Shown one piece after another: positions 20,077 through 28,751 of a stretch of 42,700 nt of DNA. Under the pieces are notes generated by a model, which searched no databases, was not told the DNA's origin, and worked only from the letters and a program-made list of their open reading frames with translations. Source of the stretch: a virus; the IMG/VR virus record IMGVR_UViG_3300031237_000012, positions 1 through 42,700 of that record; one strand, given 5' to 3'. The position numbers and the translations under genes were made by a program. How positions within the stretch are numbered: position 1 is the first letter of the stretch; the number at the start of each line of letters is the position of its first letter.

Positions 20077-21125
20077 TTACAGTAAGAGAATTCACAGATC
20101 TACGCGGCATGTGGAGAATGCTATGCTTCAGGGCCACAGACCCCAATCTCACTGAAAAGGTGGAGACCCGCAATGGCCCGGCCATCAAATTCAAGGGTGT
20201 GCAATGTCTCACGGTGCGTGAGCCTTGGGAGCGTGTTCTATTTGATCCAGACCGGAATTGCAATCATGTATTCCATCTCATGGAATCGATATGGATGCTG
20301 GCAGGGCGCAACGACGTGGGGTTCCTCCAGCAATTCAATAGCAACATTGAAAACTACAGCGATGATGGATCAGTTTTCCACGCTGCTTACGGTCACAGAT
20401 GGCGGAACCATTTTGATGTGGACCAGATCACCAAATGTATTGAGATGTTGGATGAAGATCCCAACGACCGGCGCGCAATAATCAGCATGTGGGACGCTAG
20501 GGAAGATGGCAATGGGAAGAGTGGTAAAGACTTCCCATGCAACATGATGATTATGCCGTCGTTCAGTCAGAAAGATTCCCCAGACGGTATGACTAAATAT
20601 GACCGACTTGATTTCACTATTATTAATCGCAGTAACGATCTTGTGTGGGGCCTGTGTGGCGCTAATGCTGTTCACATGACCATGTTGCAGGAGTTCATGG
20701 CTGATGCTCTAGGAGTTAAGTGCGGGGCTTGGCACCACATTACCAACAACCTGCACGTATACGAGCAGCACTGGCCACTGGTGAAGAAAATCGCTGAGGA
20801 GGTTGCTGGCCCTATGTCGGGCAGAAAAGAATGGGAGCGCTATGCTGGCGTACTCACTCCCCCCAAACGTAAGCCTATGGTCGTTAATTGGCGGACATTC
20901 CTTAAGGAATGTGAGGAGTTGTGTAATGGGAAAACAGAAGGCTTTACGGAACCGTTTTTGGAGGAGACGGTGGAACCTGTTTGGGCGAGCTGGAGGGAGT
21001 GGAAGGCCGGGAACTTCCAAGAAGCTATTGACATTGCTGAATGTATTGACGCGTATGATTGGAGACTCGCAATCGTCCAGTGGTACAACAGAGCACTATT
21101 TAAAAAAGGAAAACCTAATGCTTAA
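20073..21125 (+). CDS. Thymidylate-synthase-family enzyme, probable dUMP hydroxymethylase or TS
   Basis: 350 aa, longer than the ~264 aa of cellular ThyA. TS hallmarks: Arg-Arg at 133-134 (NDRRAIISMWD), catalytic Cys156 in KDFPCNMMIMP, INRSNDLVWGLCGANAVH (Asn198) and the His-x-Tyr element in NNLHVY (228-230). In phages this longer form makes either dTMP or 5-hydroxymethyl-dUMP; sequence alone does not settle which. The flanking hypermodification genes favour hydroxymethylation. Start overlaps the previous stop (ATGA). Confidence 0.85.
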   Translation: MITVREFTDLRGMWRMLCFRATDPNLTEKVETRNGPAIKFKGVQCLTVREPWERVLFDPDRNCNHVFHLMESIWMLAGRNDVGFLQQFNSNIENYSDDGSVFHAAYGHRWRNHFDVDQITKCIEMLDEDPNDRRAIISMWDAREDGNGKSGKDFPCNMMIMPSFSQKDSPDGMTKYDRLDFTIINRSNDLVWGLCGANAVHMTMLQEFMADALGVKCGAWHHITNNLHVYEQHWPLVKKIAEEVAGPMSGRKEWERYAGVLTPPKRKPMVVNWRTFLKECEELCNGKTEGFTEPFLEETVEPVWASWREWKAGNFQEAIDIAECIDAYDWRLAIVQWYNRALFKKGKPNA

Positions 21126-21642
21126 TTCTCTAGAAAGAGTACACTTAGCGCGTCGCGCTGGGCGCGTTACACGCTATCATCAGCACACCCTACTGAAAAC
21201 TGAAAACGTGGCTGAGCATACCTTTGGTCTGATCAATATTCTAATGATCATGACTGATCGTCAAATCACTTCTAAGCTGCTCATGGCCGCGATGACTCAT
21301 GATCAGGGTGAGTACGTGAGTGGGGATATCCCAAGCCCCATCAAGCACGGGTTGGGGGTGGAGTTCAAGGATCTACTGAACACCATTGAAGATAAGGCCA
21401 TGCACGATATCCATGGCGGCACATGGGAAGAATTAAGCGAATGGGAATATCTGCTTCTTAAAACAGCAGATAATCTGGATGGGCTCCTCAAGTGTATTGA
21501 GGAGAAAAGAATGGGGAACTACACTATCGAGTTCATTGGCGATAAATACGCTGAATATCTCGAAGCTCAGCTCCCAGCACTTGGCGGCGGCCCGGCAGCG
21601 GAGCTGGTGCGCCTTACTCTAAACGAATGGCATTGGAAGTGA
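21118..21642 (+). CDS. HD-domain 5'-deoxynucleotidase (YfbR-like)
   Basis: 174 aa. Start at 21118 has AGGA 8 nt upstream and overlaps the previous stop by 8 nt. HD residues: His near 21-23, AEHTF (His34), MTHDQGEY (His61-Asp62), GDIPSPIKHG (Asp70) and KTADNLDG. The pattern matches YfbR-type nucleotidases, which dephosphorylate deoxynucleoside monophosphates. Here it could deplete dTMP so that modified precursors enter the DNA; that role is inference. Confidence 0.85.
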   Translation: MLNSLERVHLARRAGRVTRYHQHTLLKTENVAEHTFGLINILMIMTDRQITSKLLMAAMTHDQGEYVSGDIPSPIKHGLGVEFKDLLNTIEDKAMHDIHGGTWEELSEWEYLLLKTADNLDGLLKCIEEKRMGNYTIEFIGDKYAEYLEAQLPALGGGPAAELVRLTLNEWHWK

Positions 21643-21645
21643 ATC

Positions 21646-21966
21646 ATGAGTGATAATTACGATCATATTCAAGAAGTGGCCAACTCCGACGTAAGAACTC
21701 TTCGGGTTAAGAACGAGTCTTACGGGGCCAGTTGGCGGAAGCGGGGCGGAGTCGGCGCCTTCATGATGCTGGCCAGGAAATGGGACCGACTGGAGACTCA
21801 GTGCATCAAGCATGGGTACGACATCTTCCAAGCTGTACTCGCGGGGGTCTGCAGTAAGGATGATATCTTGGATGATATAAGGGATTTGAGGGCCTATCTG
21901 CTTCTGGTGGAGTCGCACCTTACCAAGCCCGATAATAAGCCTGACGACGACGATATTCCTTTATAG
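21646..21966 (+). CDS. Nmad1-like nucleotide-modification-associated protein
   Basis: 106 aa. The segment NESYGASWRKRGGVGAFMMLARKWDRLE and the following DIF/RDLRAYLLL match the small all-helical family formerly DUF1599, now nucleotide modification associated domain 1. It is repeatedly found beside phage DNA-modification and nucleotide-pool genes. It ends 8 nt before the bidirectional terminator. The biochemical function is unknown. Confidence 0.78.
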   Translation: MSDNYDHIQEVANSDVRTLRVKNESYGASWRKRGGVGAFMMLARKWDRLETQCIKHGYDIFQAVLAGVCSKDDILDDIRDLRAYLLLVESHLTKPDNKPDDDDIPL

Positions 21967-21973
21967 CGTCCTC

Positions 21974-22001
21974 AGAAAAGCCCCTAGTTAGGGGCTTTTC
22001 T
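21974..22001. terminator. Bidirectional intrinsic terminator
   Basis: A 28-bp perfect palindrome: AGAAAAGCCCCT (21974-21985), AGTT, then its complement (21990-22001). There are T tracts on both strands (CTTTTCTTT and its mirror). It lies exactly where the rightward replication arm and the leftward late operon converge, and stops both. Confidence 0.95.
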
Positions 22002-22430
22002 TTACCTGTAGATCTGATATCTACGCTGGGCCTTTATTGTGGTTACGGTGCCCAGTGTGCCACCAGAGCTCTGCACGTATATGGAATGATCTCCAGGGGT
22101 GGGTATAGTCTTACGAATCACCCCGGTAAGATGGCCCACCACAGGGAGATTAACCTCAGAGGGGAATGACCCCGAGTTGACCAGAAGTTCTCCATTCCAA
22201 TAGGACGCGTATGAGTAAGTATAGTATGAGTCCCCGTCCAAATACACTCTGAGAGCATTGCTGGCGGCGGGTGGCGCCACTATATGTCCAGAGAATGGTA
22301 TGGATAGCATGATGGTGACTTCTTCGTCACATTCAGTAGTCACGAAGTCTATCTTTTCCATGAGGACTTCGTGATAAATAGTATTTGAGCTCGCTGCTAG
22401 TTCTGTATTCTTCTTTTCATCTAAGATCAT
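22002..22430 (-). CDS. Late-operon last gene, possible fibre-associated protein
   Basis: 142 aa; its stop codon abuts the terminator. Beta-rich with Ser/Thr/Gly/Tyr (TYSYASYWNGELLVNSG), as in tail-fibre-linked or carbohydrate-binding domains. N-terminus acidic. It follows the fibre gene and probably adds to the adsorption apparatus; inference from position and composition. Confidence 0.6.
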   Translation of the reverse strand: MILDEKKNTELAASSNTIYHEVLMEKIDFVTTECDEEVTIMLSIPFSGHIVAPPAASNALRVYLDGDSYYTYSYASYWNGELLVNSGSFPSEVNLPVVGHLTGVIRKTIPTPGDHSIYVQSSGGTLGTVTTIKAQRRYQIYR

Positions 22431-22443
22431 AGTTTATTCTCTG

Positions 22444-22710
22444 TTATGTCTGAGTTAGTGAAGCGTGTTTGAGCACCTTGTCGATGTCTTCTTGTCCCAC
22501 TGGCTTCTCCCCCATTTCCACCAAGTGGATATTCACAGCATACATCTGCAACTGGCCGGCATCCTTGATGGAAGGATCAAACGCAGTGCGATGAAATCTG
22601 CTAGCGACTTCTTTACCATCCTCTAAGAGGAGCAGGGCAAAGCGAATCTGCACCATGCCAGATCGAGTGATTTCGATCTGATCTACTATGGATTTCCTTT
22701 CAATGGTCAT
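22444..22710 (-). CDS. 88-aa hypothetical late protein
   Basis: Overlaps the fibre gene stop (TAATG) with GAGGTGG upstream. Beta-like N-terminus (VDQIEITRSGMVQIRFALLL) and acidic C-terminus. This pattern occurs in small proteins next to phage tail fibres, perhaps chaperones, but there is no clear family. Confidence 0.6.
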   Translation of the reverse strand: MTIERKSIVDQIEITRSGMVQIRFALLLLEDGKEVASRFHRTAFDPSIKDAGQLQMYAVNIHLVEMGEKPVGQEDIDKVLKHASLTQT

Positions 22711-23420
22711 TATGCCACCTCGTATGCGATGGTGAAGTTAAGAGTTGTATTGGTGCCGGAAGTGTGCCCAGTCACAGTATACACAGAGGCGCCACTGGGG
22801 GACGCCGCAGTCATAACCAGAAACTGTATAATCCCAGAAGAGGTGAGATATCCCCCCAAGTTAGTAGCCCCGGACAAATTCCAGTTGGAATAGAGCATCG
22901 CCCCGGTCGGGACTCCCAAAGCCCCAGAAGCTACGGGGGAGAACGGGATGCCAGTGACCTGCAAGTTGCCAGCCGCTGTGGTGTGAGTAAATGCACTTGT
23001 CTCCAGAATGATCTTCGTATACACCAACTGCCCGATCTTGGTATAGGATCCTTGACGAGTTGCATAGGTGACAGAAATATTGCCCGGAGTAGAGTACGTT
23101 AGGACTGGGGTCCAAGTACCCTCTTCATAGTCATCGAGAGTGTTGGCGTCGGCGCTCGGCACCTGCACGGCGGGGAATTTAATCTGACCCCCGGTGAGGG
23201 TCAGCAACCCAGTGACGGTGGGAGTGGCGAATGTGCCGCCAGTCATGGTCTTGCCAGCCAGAGATACCGATGCGGTAGAGCCATCTGTCGACAGACTGTT
23301 AGTCAGCGCGGTGGCGATATCAGTGAGCGTGGTGTTCGCCCAAGTTGTGGCGATCACCGTGCCTGGAATCACTGGGTTCCCGGCTGGGAGGCTGTATACA
23401 CTAGAACCATTGCGAGGCAT
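22710..23420 (-). CDS. Tail fibre/receptor-binding protein
   Basis: 236 aa. The N-terminus MPRNGSSVYSLPAGNPV-I-PGT is the virion-binding head found in many podovirus fibres and spikes. Residues about 90-130 (YEEGTWTPVLTYS ... GSYTKIGQLVYTKI) are the beta-rich module seen at the C-terminal end of many phage fibres. There is no long spike beta-helix, so it is a short fibre. GGAG precedes the ATG, and the upstream gene's stop overlaps it (TAATG). Confidence 0.82.
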   Translation of the reverse strand: MPRNGSSVYSLPAGNPVIPGTVIATTWANTTLTDIATALTNSLSTDGSTASVSLAGKTMTGGTFATPTVTGLLTLTGGQIKFPAVQVPSADANTLDDYEEGTWTPVLTYSTPGNISVTYATRQGSYTKIGQLVYTKIILETSAFTHTTAAGNLQVTGIPFSPVASGALGVPTGAMLYSNWNLSGATNLGGYLTSSGIIQFLVMTAASPSGASVYTVTGHTSGTNTTLNFTIAYEVA

Positions 23421-25570
23421 TATTGCTCTCCTTGTTCGAGTCGGGCTGCCTGTGGGATAACTCCACCACGCAGAAGGTTGGCCAAAGAAATTCTGGCGGT
23501 GGGGTTATTGACCAGAGCCTGAATAGCCCCTTGGTCGTAGAATTTACTTGCTGGGCCAGCCACACCTCTGGTGAGGGCCATCAGGGCGCTCACTACTCCA
23601 GGTCTGTCGAGACCGCGTATCACTACATCATCGCCAGCTCCGGCTGCTGCATCTCCGCCCACACGAGCCCTTGGGATTATCTGATTAGTCTGGCTCAATA
23701 GAGATCTAACCTCTGGGGCCACTTCTCCCTTGCCCGCTGCGCTCTCTATGCGATTGCGCAGTTGCTTGGCCGACATGCCTTCCGCCGGTACTCCGGAACC
23801 AGCTCTAAGGATCTTAGACAGACGATACTCGCTGCGTAACCCCGGGAGTTCTGGTCTGGGATTCTGGTCACTGAAGAGTTTATCCAGCGCCCGCTTCATG
23901 CCGCCCATAGCCTGCTTATCTGCTGCGCTGCCAGTGACCGAGTTAGCGGACAGCCCTGTTCTCAGAGCTTGATATTCTTCCCCAGAGATCTTATTGCCGG
24001 GCTTGGCAAGATTCAGGAGGTGATCCACCATGCTGAGGGTTTTATCCCCAGGAGATACTGGCCCAGCCAATTGATACTGACGCCCGATATCTAATACGTC
24101 TTTGAAGAACTTGCGATCTGGGGAGGCAGTGGCCCCCTTGTACGCATCCCCTATGGCTCCGCCAGTTCTGCGCAGGTTAGCCTCCAAGGAAGAGTTGGTT
24201 ATATCGTTGCCAGCCATGCCCATGCGCTGGGCAATCGCAGAGGTGAGAGATTCTTCCGGAACTGGCCCCGAGCCACTCTCTCCGCCCATTTTGCGGAGGG
24301 CAGCACCTATGGGTGAGCTGTACTCTTGCCCGGCTGGAATGTCAATACCCCTAGTTCTCAGAGCTTCTGCCGCTGCGCTTCTGGTGGCATCTGGCGTTCC
24401 TGCAATACCCCTAAGAGCCGACCCCAGCCCGGACACTGCCCCGCCAGCAGCAGCCCCCATGCCAGCATTGAGTAACTGACTGTCACTGGCCGTGGTGGGC
24501 TGAATGGCCCCCTGGACCGCCCCAGCGGCAGTCCCTAAACCTATGTTGGCTAGAGCTCCGCCCCCGGCAGCCGCTGGCACCAGAGCGCCGACGCTAGCAT
24601 CCCCAATGAGACGGCCAAAGTCCCCTTTAGAGAATCCGCTACCCTGAGGATCCACGCTCTTCCAAAAGTCCCTGGAACGCTGCTCATCAGCCTCGAGCTC
24701 TCTGACTTTCTCTTCATCGCCAGTGGCTTGATTGTAGAGCTTGCGTACCCCCTGAACCATGCCTGCCAGAGATCTGCCAGTGCCCGCCACGATTGGGTCT
24801 ACTTGGTAGACATTCTCAATGTCGCTTTGCATTTTCTGGGCAAATGTTGGCTCCGCCCAACTGCCAGTAGCCCCATTAGGCCCCGGCTGTTGTGGCCCCG
24901 GCGCGGCCTGCTGCGCTGTAGGGGCTGTTTGAGGACGTGCCAGTGCAGTAATGGCGGCCCTAGCTTCTTCAGCGCTACCGCCGCGCGCCAGCACTTCCTC
25001 GTATACCTTGCGCGCCTTTTCTTTAGGAGTCATCAAGGCTTCCTGAGCTGCTGCCACATCTTCTGGTGTATCCAGGTCAGGCTGCATGCCTTGATCCGCC
25101 CTGTTCATTATAGAGGGGACATAATTCTGTGTCTCTTCCGGCAGTTTTCCTAGATCTCCACCAGCTCTGCGAAGAGCTCCGGGCCCGGCATTGTAGGCCG
25201 CCAGAGCCATAGCAGGATCATTGCCATTGTCCTGCATCTGCTTGCGGAAATAGGCTCTGCCAAGCTTTGCATTATACACTCTGTCGTTCTTAAAGGCAAC
25301 TGGATCCCACTCCAGACCAGCCAAGGCCGCTGCCTCTGGGCCGGTCTCAGGCATTACTTGAGCCACTCCGGTGGCTCCCTTGGGAGATACGGCCCCTTGA
25401 TTTCCACCTGATTCTTGGTCTATGAGGGCTGGCCAGTATTTAGCTGTGGGGTCTGGGAGAGCTATGCCAGTCTTGGCAAAATGCGCCAGACGTTCTTTAG
25501 CCTCATCAGGCGAATACCCAGCCTGAATGTCAGTTTCCCAGAGTAGCTTAGCCTGCTCTCTATTCACCAC
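23420..25570 (-). CDS. Internal virion protein with lytic transglycosylase domain
   Basis: 716 aa. The N-terminal SLT domain: Glu53 in ALIDQESGG, VSPKGATGVAQVMPETG (62-77) and MALAAYNAGPGALRR (121-135). These are the catalytic Glu, the Gly-rich loop and the AYNAGP motif. The rest is long, Ala/Gly-rich and helical, with a glycine-zipper-like segment (about 335-390), typical of proteins ejected into the cell envelope. It probably opens peptidoglycan during DNA entry. Confidence 0.88.
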   Translation of the reverse strand: MVNREQAKLLWETDIQAGYSPDEAKERLAHFAKTGIALPDPTAKYWPALIDQESGGNQGAVSPKGATGVAQVMPETGPEAAALAGLEWDPVAFKNDRVYNAKLGRAYFRKQMQDNGNDPAMALAAYNAGPGALRRAGGDLGKLPEETQNYVPSIMNRADQGMQPDLDTPEDVAAAQEALMTPKEKARKVYEEVLARGGSAEEARAAITALARPQTAPTAQQAAPGPQQPGPNGATGSWAEPTFAQKMQSDIENVYQVDPIVAGTGRSLAGMVQGVRKLYNQATGDEEKVRELEADEQRSRDFWKSVDPQGSGFSKGDFGRLIGDASVGALVPAAAGGGALANIGLGTAAGAVQGAIQPTTASDSQLLNAGMGAAAGGAVSGLGSALRGIAGTPDATRSAAAEALRTRGIDIPAGQEYSSPIGAALRKMGGESGSGPVPEESLTSAIAQRMGMAGNDITNSSLEANLRRTGGAIGDAYKGATASPDRKFFKDVLDIGRQYQLAGPVSPGDKTLSMVDHLLNLAKPGNKISGEEYQALRTGLSANSVTGSAADKQAMGGMKRALDKLFSDQNPRPELPGLRSEYRLSKILRAGSGVPAEGMSAKQLRNRIESAAGKGEVAPEVRSLLSQTNQIIPRARVGGDAAAGAGDDVVIRGLDRPGVVSALMALTRGVAGPASKFYDQGAIQALVNNPTARISLANLLRGGVIPQAARLEQGEQ

Positions 25571-26810
25571 CTACCTCCTTCCACACATCATCAAAGGACG
25601 GGGCAGCGCTCTTGCGCATGTTCTTGGAGTTGGTGTAGTCCAGGGGAGAGGTTGGCCCGGTGGACTCAGGCGCTCCCTCGACTTGAATTCCGGCCTGCTT
25701 GGCCACAATGGCGCGATGGTTCTCCAAGTTGGCCAGAAGCTTATTGAGCTGGGCAACTACAGTGTCTCTATTACCGCTGTCCAAGTTGGCTTGAGCTTCT
25801 TTGAGGAAGGTGACGTCAGCGTTGGACACACCACCCCCCAACTTGCCCCCTGTGGCATCCAGTACAAGCTGAGACAGACCCTGACGCAGCATAGCGTTCT
25901 TACCTGATCTGTCCAAATAGCTAGGAGCCAGCCCGAAAGTGCCGGGAAGATACGTGGCCTCACTAGCCATACGGATCATGTCTTTAAGGTTATTACGGGC
26001 ATAATCAGTTTTAGGAAGATCCTGTTCGGCCTGCACTTTCAACTTACCGCGCTCTTTGGACTCCGCAGTTTCTCTGCCAGTAGAAGCCTGGATGGCCGCG
26101 ATACGCTGCTCAATGGGTAGGGCGGAGAGCTCAGCCTGAGTATAGCCGGTCTTGCCCACTGTCTTCCCACCCGCCAGCTCTTTCCTACCCTCAATACCTA
26201 TATTGAGCAGAGCAGCTTTCTGAGAGAATTTATCGGATTCCTGCTCTTGTTTCCTGTTGGAGCTGTAGATCGCAGCTTTGCGAACGACCTCTGGGTCAAG
26301 TCCGTATTGGGGGGCCAACTGTGCAGCGAGCTCTGGGTCCATAGCCCCTGTGGTCAGCCCCTGCACCAACACCGCCATGGCTTGCTTCTTAGGCTCCATA
26401 TGCTCGGTTAATGCTTGCCCGGCGCCCGGCACTCCGGCCTGAACCGCCCCAAACAATTTGGCCGCTTCGGGATCTCCCTTGAGGGTAGTCTCCATAAACT
26501 CATTGTTAATTTGATTAATTTCGGCCTTACTATCAGCGGCAGTCTTACGCTCTTTCGCCCCCATATAGTTAGAGATGCCCTTCCCTACGATATCCCCCCA
26601 GTTAACGATCACCTGATCAGGCTGGCCTCCGCCACCCCTGACAGTCTGCGTGAATTGAGGGCGAGCGATGGTGTTGTTCCACATCTGGGAATTGCCTGAA
26701 GAGAGTTCGGCCTGCCGAGTAGCGTCAGCTTTACGGCGCAAGAGGGCCGCCATCTGGGCATTTGGATCCACCGCAGCATTGGAGACTATAGGATCAAGAG
26801 GGCCCATCAT
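25560..26810 (-). CDS. Internal virion/ejection protein
   Basis: 416 aa, overlaps the transglycosylase gene by 11 nt. Helical, with Gln/Ala-rich segments and no catalytic motif. Neighbours and size fit the second ejection protein of podoviruses. A longer coiled segment lies at about 305-355 (LKEAQANLDSGNRDTVVAQL). The exact role is inferred from position. Confidence 0.65.
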   Translation of the reverse strand: MMGPLDPIVSNAAVDPNAQMAALLRRKADATRQAELSSGNSQMWNNTIARPQFTQTVRGGGGQPDQVIVNWGDIVGKGISNYMGAKERKTAADSKAEINQINNEFMETTLKGDPEAAKLFGAVQAGVPGAGQALTEHMEPKKQAMAVLVQGLTTGAMDPELAAQLAPQYGLDPEVVRKAAIYSSNRKQEQESDKFSQKAALLNIGIEGRKELAGGKTVGKTGYTQAELSALPIEQRIAAIQASTGRETAESKERGKLKVQAEQDLPKTDYARNNLKDMIRMASEATYLPGTFGLAPSYLDRSGKNAMLRQGLSQLVLDATGGKLGGGVSNADVTFLKEAQANLDSGNRDTVVAQLNKLLANLENHRAIVAKQAGIQVEGAPESTGPTSPLDYTNSKNMRKSAAPSFDDVWKEVGGE

Positions 26811-26817
26811 CTACTCC

Positions 26818-27666
26818 TTAAAATATCTTATCTAGGAACCCTAGAGTGAAGAAGTTGCCCAGACCTTTGGCTGCCTTCTTAGGATCACTGACCCAAGTAC
26901 CGGGGTTAAACCCATTGGCCAGATCTCCGAATCTCAAACCAATTCCGTTAACTGAGCCCATTTTGTTGATTTTATCTGCGTTGATCATGCTCCCCTTGCT
27001 TTCATTCATTTCTTTGTCCACAAGGAAGGCGCCAGCCGCCAATGCTCCTAGGCCCCCAGCCGCCGCTGCGCCACCACCCCCAGCCGCGCCGCCTGCACCC
27101 GCCCCAGCACCTAAGCTACTGCCGCCCGAAGCTCCAGCCCCACTCAGAAGGCCGCTTGTGCCCCCCGCCGTGGTGCTGCCCAGCGCGCCAAAGCTGGAAG
27201 GCGCTGCCGAGCTGCCATATGTGCCCAGCATGCTGCCCAGACCTCCGCCAGCGCTTGCCCCACTGGCGCCTCCGCTGACTAAGCTTCCACCCAGTCCGAA
27301 CCCAGTGCCTCCAACTCCACTCCCAGCATACGCGGTGCCTGTGGCCCCCAGACTACTGCCAGCGGACGGAGCAATCATCCTATTTACGTCCTTATACTTG
27401 TTGTAGGCGTCCAGGCCTTGCTGAAGAGGATTTGATTGCTGCTGTTGCTGCTGCGTCTGAGTCTGCGTATCAAATGCCCCAATCCCAGGCTGCTGTGGGC
27501 GGGGATTCTGCTGTAGCGGCTGTAGAGGCTGATATGCCATCTGAGGCTGAGTATTTTCAGATGTACTTGACTGAAGAATAGTAGAGTTTCTGAGATCACG
27601 ATCTCGTTTCTGATCGATCTCTCGCTTCAATCTCAGTTGCTGACCAAGAGACATATAATCAGTCAT
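26818..27666 (-). CDS. Gln- then Gly/Ala-rich virion protein
   Basis: 282 aa. Charged N-terminus, a Gln-rich stretch (about 45-85), then a long Gly/Ala/Ser low-complexity region (about 100-215), then an ordered end (DPKKAAKGLGNFFTLGFLDKIF). Likely an ejected or pore-associated protein; the Gly/Ala stretch could form membrane helices. Low-complexity coding makes the opposite strand look open. Confidence 0.65.
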   Translation of the reverse strand: MTDYMSLGQQLRLKREIDQKRDRDLRNSTILQSSTSENTQPQMAYQPLQPLQQNPRPQQPGIGAFDTQTQTQQQQQQSNPLQQGLDAYNKYKDVNRMIAPSAGSSLGATGTAYAGSGVGGTGFGLGGSLVSGGASGASAGGGLGSMLGTYGSSAAPSSFGALGSTTAGGTSGLLSGAGASGGSSLGAGAGAGGAAGGGGAAAAGGLGALAAGAFLVDKEMNESKGSMINADKINKMGSVNGIGLRFGDLANGFNPGTWVSDPKKAAKGLGNFFTLGFLDKIF

Positions 27667-28286
27667 TACTTACTCCCCAAATAACTTCCGCCCAAGCTGG
27701 CCCCAGCCCCGAGCAGGCCTCCCTTCTTGGAGTTGCTGGCGTTAGTTTTTGACATGCCGGCATTGAACTGAGCCGCTGCGGCGGACATGGGATCGGCCGC
27801 GTTGTATCTAGGCTGAATGAGCCCAGACAGGGTATTGATCTTACTCATCTCAGAATTAAGATCGGAAGCTCTCTGTGCTCTGGCCTCGTTGGCCCCAGCT
27901 ATGACAGAGTTCTGACTGGCCAGCAAATTGGCATCATTGTGGCTGGTCATAAGATTCTGCATGGCCCGGTTGTAGGCCTCAGATCCAGGTTCCAACCCCT
28001 GATTTCTAAGCTGGGTATTGAGAGAATCAGTTTCCCTTTCCTGCTCTTTACGACCACGATCCATTACGGATCCGTAGAGGGCGTTGCCGACATTATCACC
28101 ATTGTAGTAATTGGTGCTATCTGCCCATTTGTCCAGATAGTTCTTCATAATAGCGTTAGAGTAATTAGATCTTTGCTCTAAATTGCTATTGTATTGATCA
28201 TTTTGGGCGTTGATCTGATTCGCCATGCCTATATAGTCAGGTGCCTTGGGCGCTTTGCTGCCCCCTCCCTTCCCTCCGCCACCCAT
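27666..28286 (-). CDS. 206-aa virion-associated protein
   Basis: Start at 28286 chosen because GAGG lies 8 nt upstream; the longer frame (28349) overlaps the acetyltransferase gene. Begins MGGGGKGGGSKAPKAPDY, then is rich in Asn/Gln/Ser helices (SNLEQRSNYSNAIMKNYLDK). This N-terminus and composition are typical of the first ejection protein of podoviruses of this kind. No catalytic motif. Confidence 0.68.
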   Translation of the reverse strand: MGGGGKGGGSKAPKAPDYIGMANQINAQNDQYNSNLEQRSNYSNAIMKNYLDKWADSTNYYNGDNVGNALYGSVMDRGRKEQERETDSLNTQLRNQGLEPGSEAYNRAMQNLMTSHNDANLLASQNSVIAGANEARAQRASDLNSEMSKINTLSGLIQPRYNAADPMSAAAAQFNAGMSKTNASNSKKGGLLGAGASLGGSYLGSK

Positions 28287-28288
28287 AG

Positions 28289-28744
28289 CTAAGCCCTCGA
28301 TACTCTTTCTATAACTTTGGCCCAGAGAGGAGAGTTCAGCACTCTGCACTGGGATCTATTCATTGAGTAGACCAGAAGAGATGCCCCGGTCTCGTAGAAT
28401 TCCTTCACTTCACATTCAAGCTCAAATCCGAAATGTTCGTCAAGTTTAATGGCCTCAGCATTGGAGGAATTTACTTGACCTATGATCTTCTTCACACCCA
28501 GCTGATTGAATGGATAGTCGAATATGGCCGCTATCCAGTCTCTACTTGGCGTGAATAAATCCTCCACCCAGATATGGGCCATCACTATTGCCCCATTATA
28601 CGCGTCATAAATTACCCCGGCAAGCGGCTTCCCTGTCTCAGCTTCTACACAACAAATGCACACTGCTTTGGGGCTGTATTGATACTGCAACATGTGGCCC
28701 AAGAACGGGAGATGCATGGTGGAGCAATGTACGATAGTCTTCAT
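28289..28744 (-). CDS. GNAT-type acetyltransferase
   Basis: 151 aa. GNAT hallmarks: beta4-alpha3 region (AIVMAHIWVEDLFTPSRDW), a QLGVKKIIGQVNSSNAEAIKLDEHFGF segment (motif A/B with the Asn-x-x-Ala-x-x-Leu helix), and a closing FYETGASLLVYSM strand. Phages often carry such a gene next to the tail genes; the target is unknown. AGGTG precedes the ATG. Confidence 0.78.
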   Translation of the reverse strand: MKTIVHCSTMHLPFLGHMLQYQYSPKAVCICCVEAETGKPLAGVIYDAYNGAIVMAHIWVEDLFTPSRDWIAAIFDYPFNQLGVKKIIGQVNSSNAEAIKLDEHFGFELECEVKEFYETGASLLVYSMNRSQCRVLNSPLWAKVIERVSRA

Positions 28745-28751
28745 TTGGCAC

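Noticed and set aside
26846-27406. 186-codon Pro/Ala-rich plus-strand frame
   Set aside because: Mirror of the Gly/Ala low-complexity stretch of the virion protein on the minus strand.
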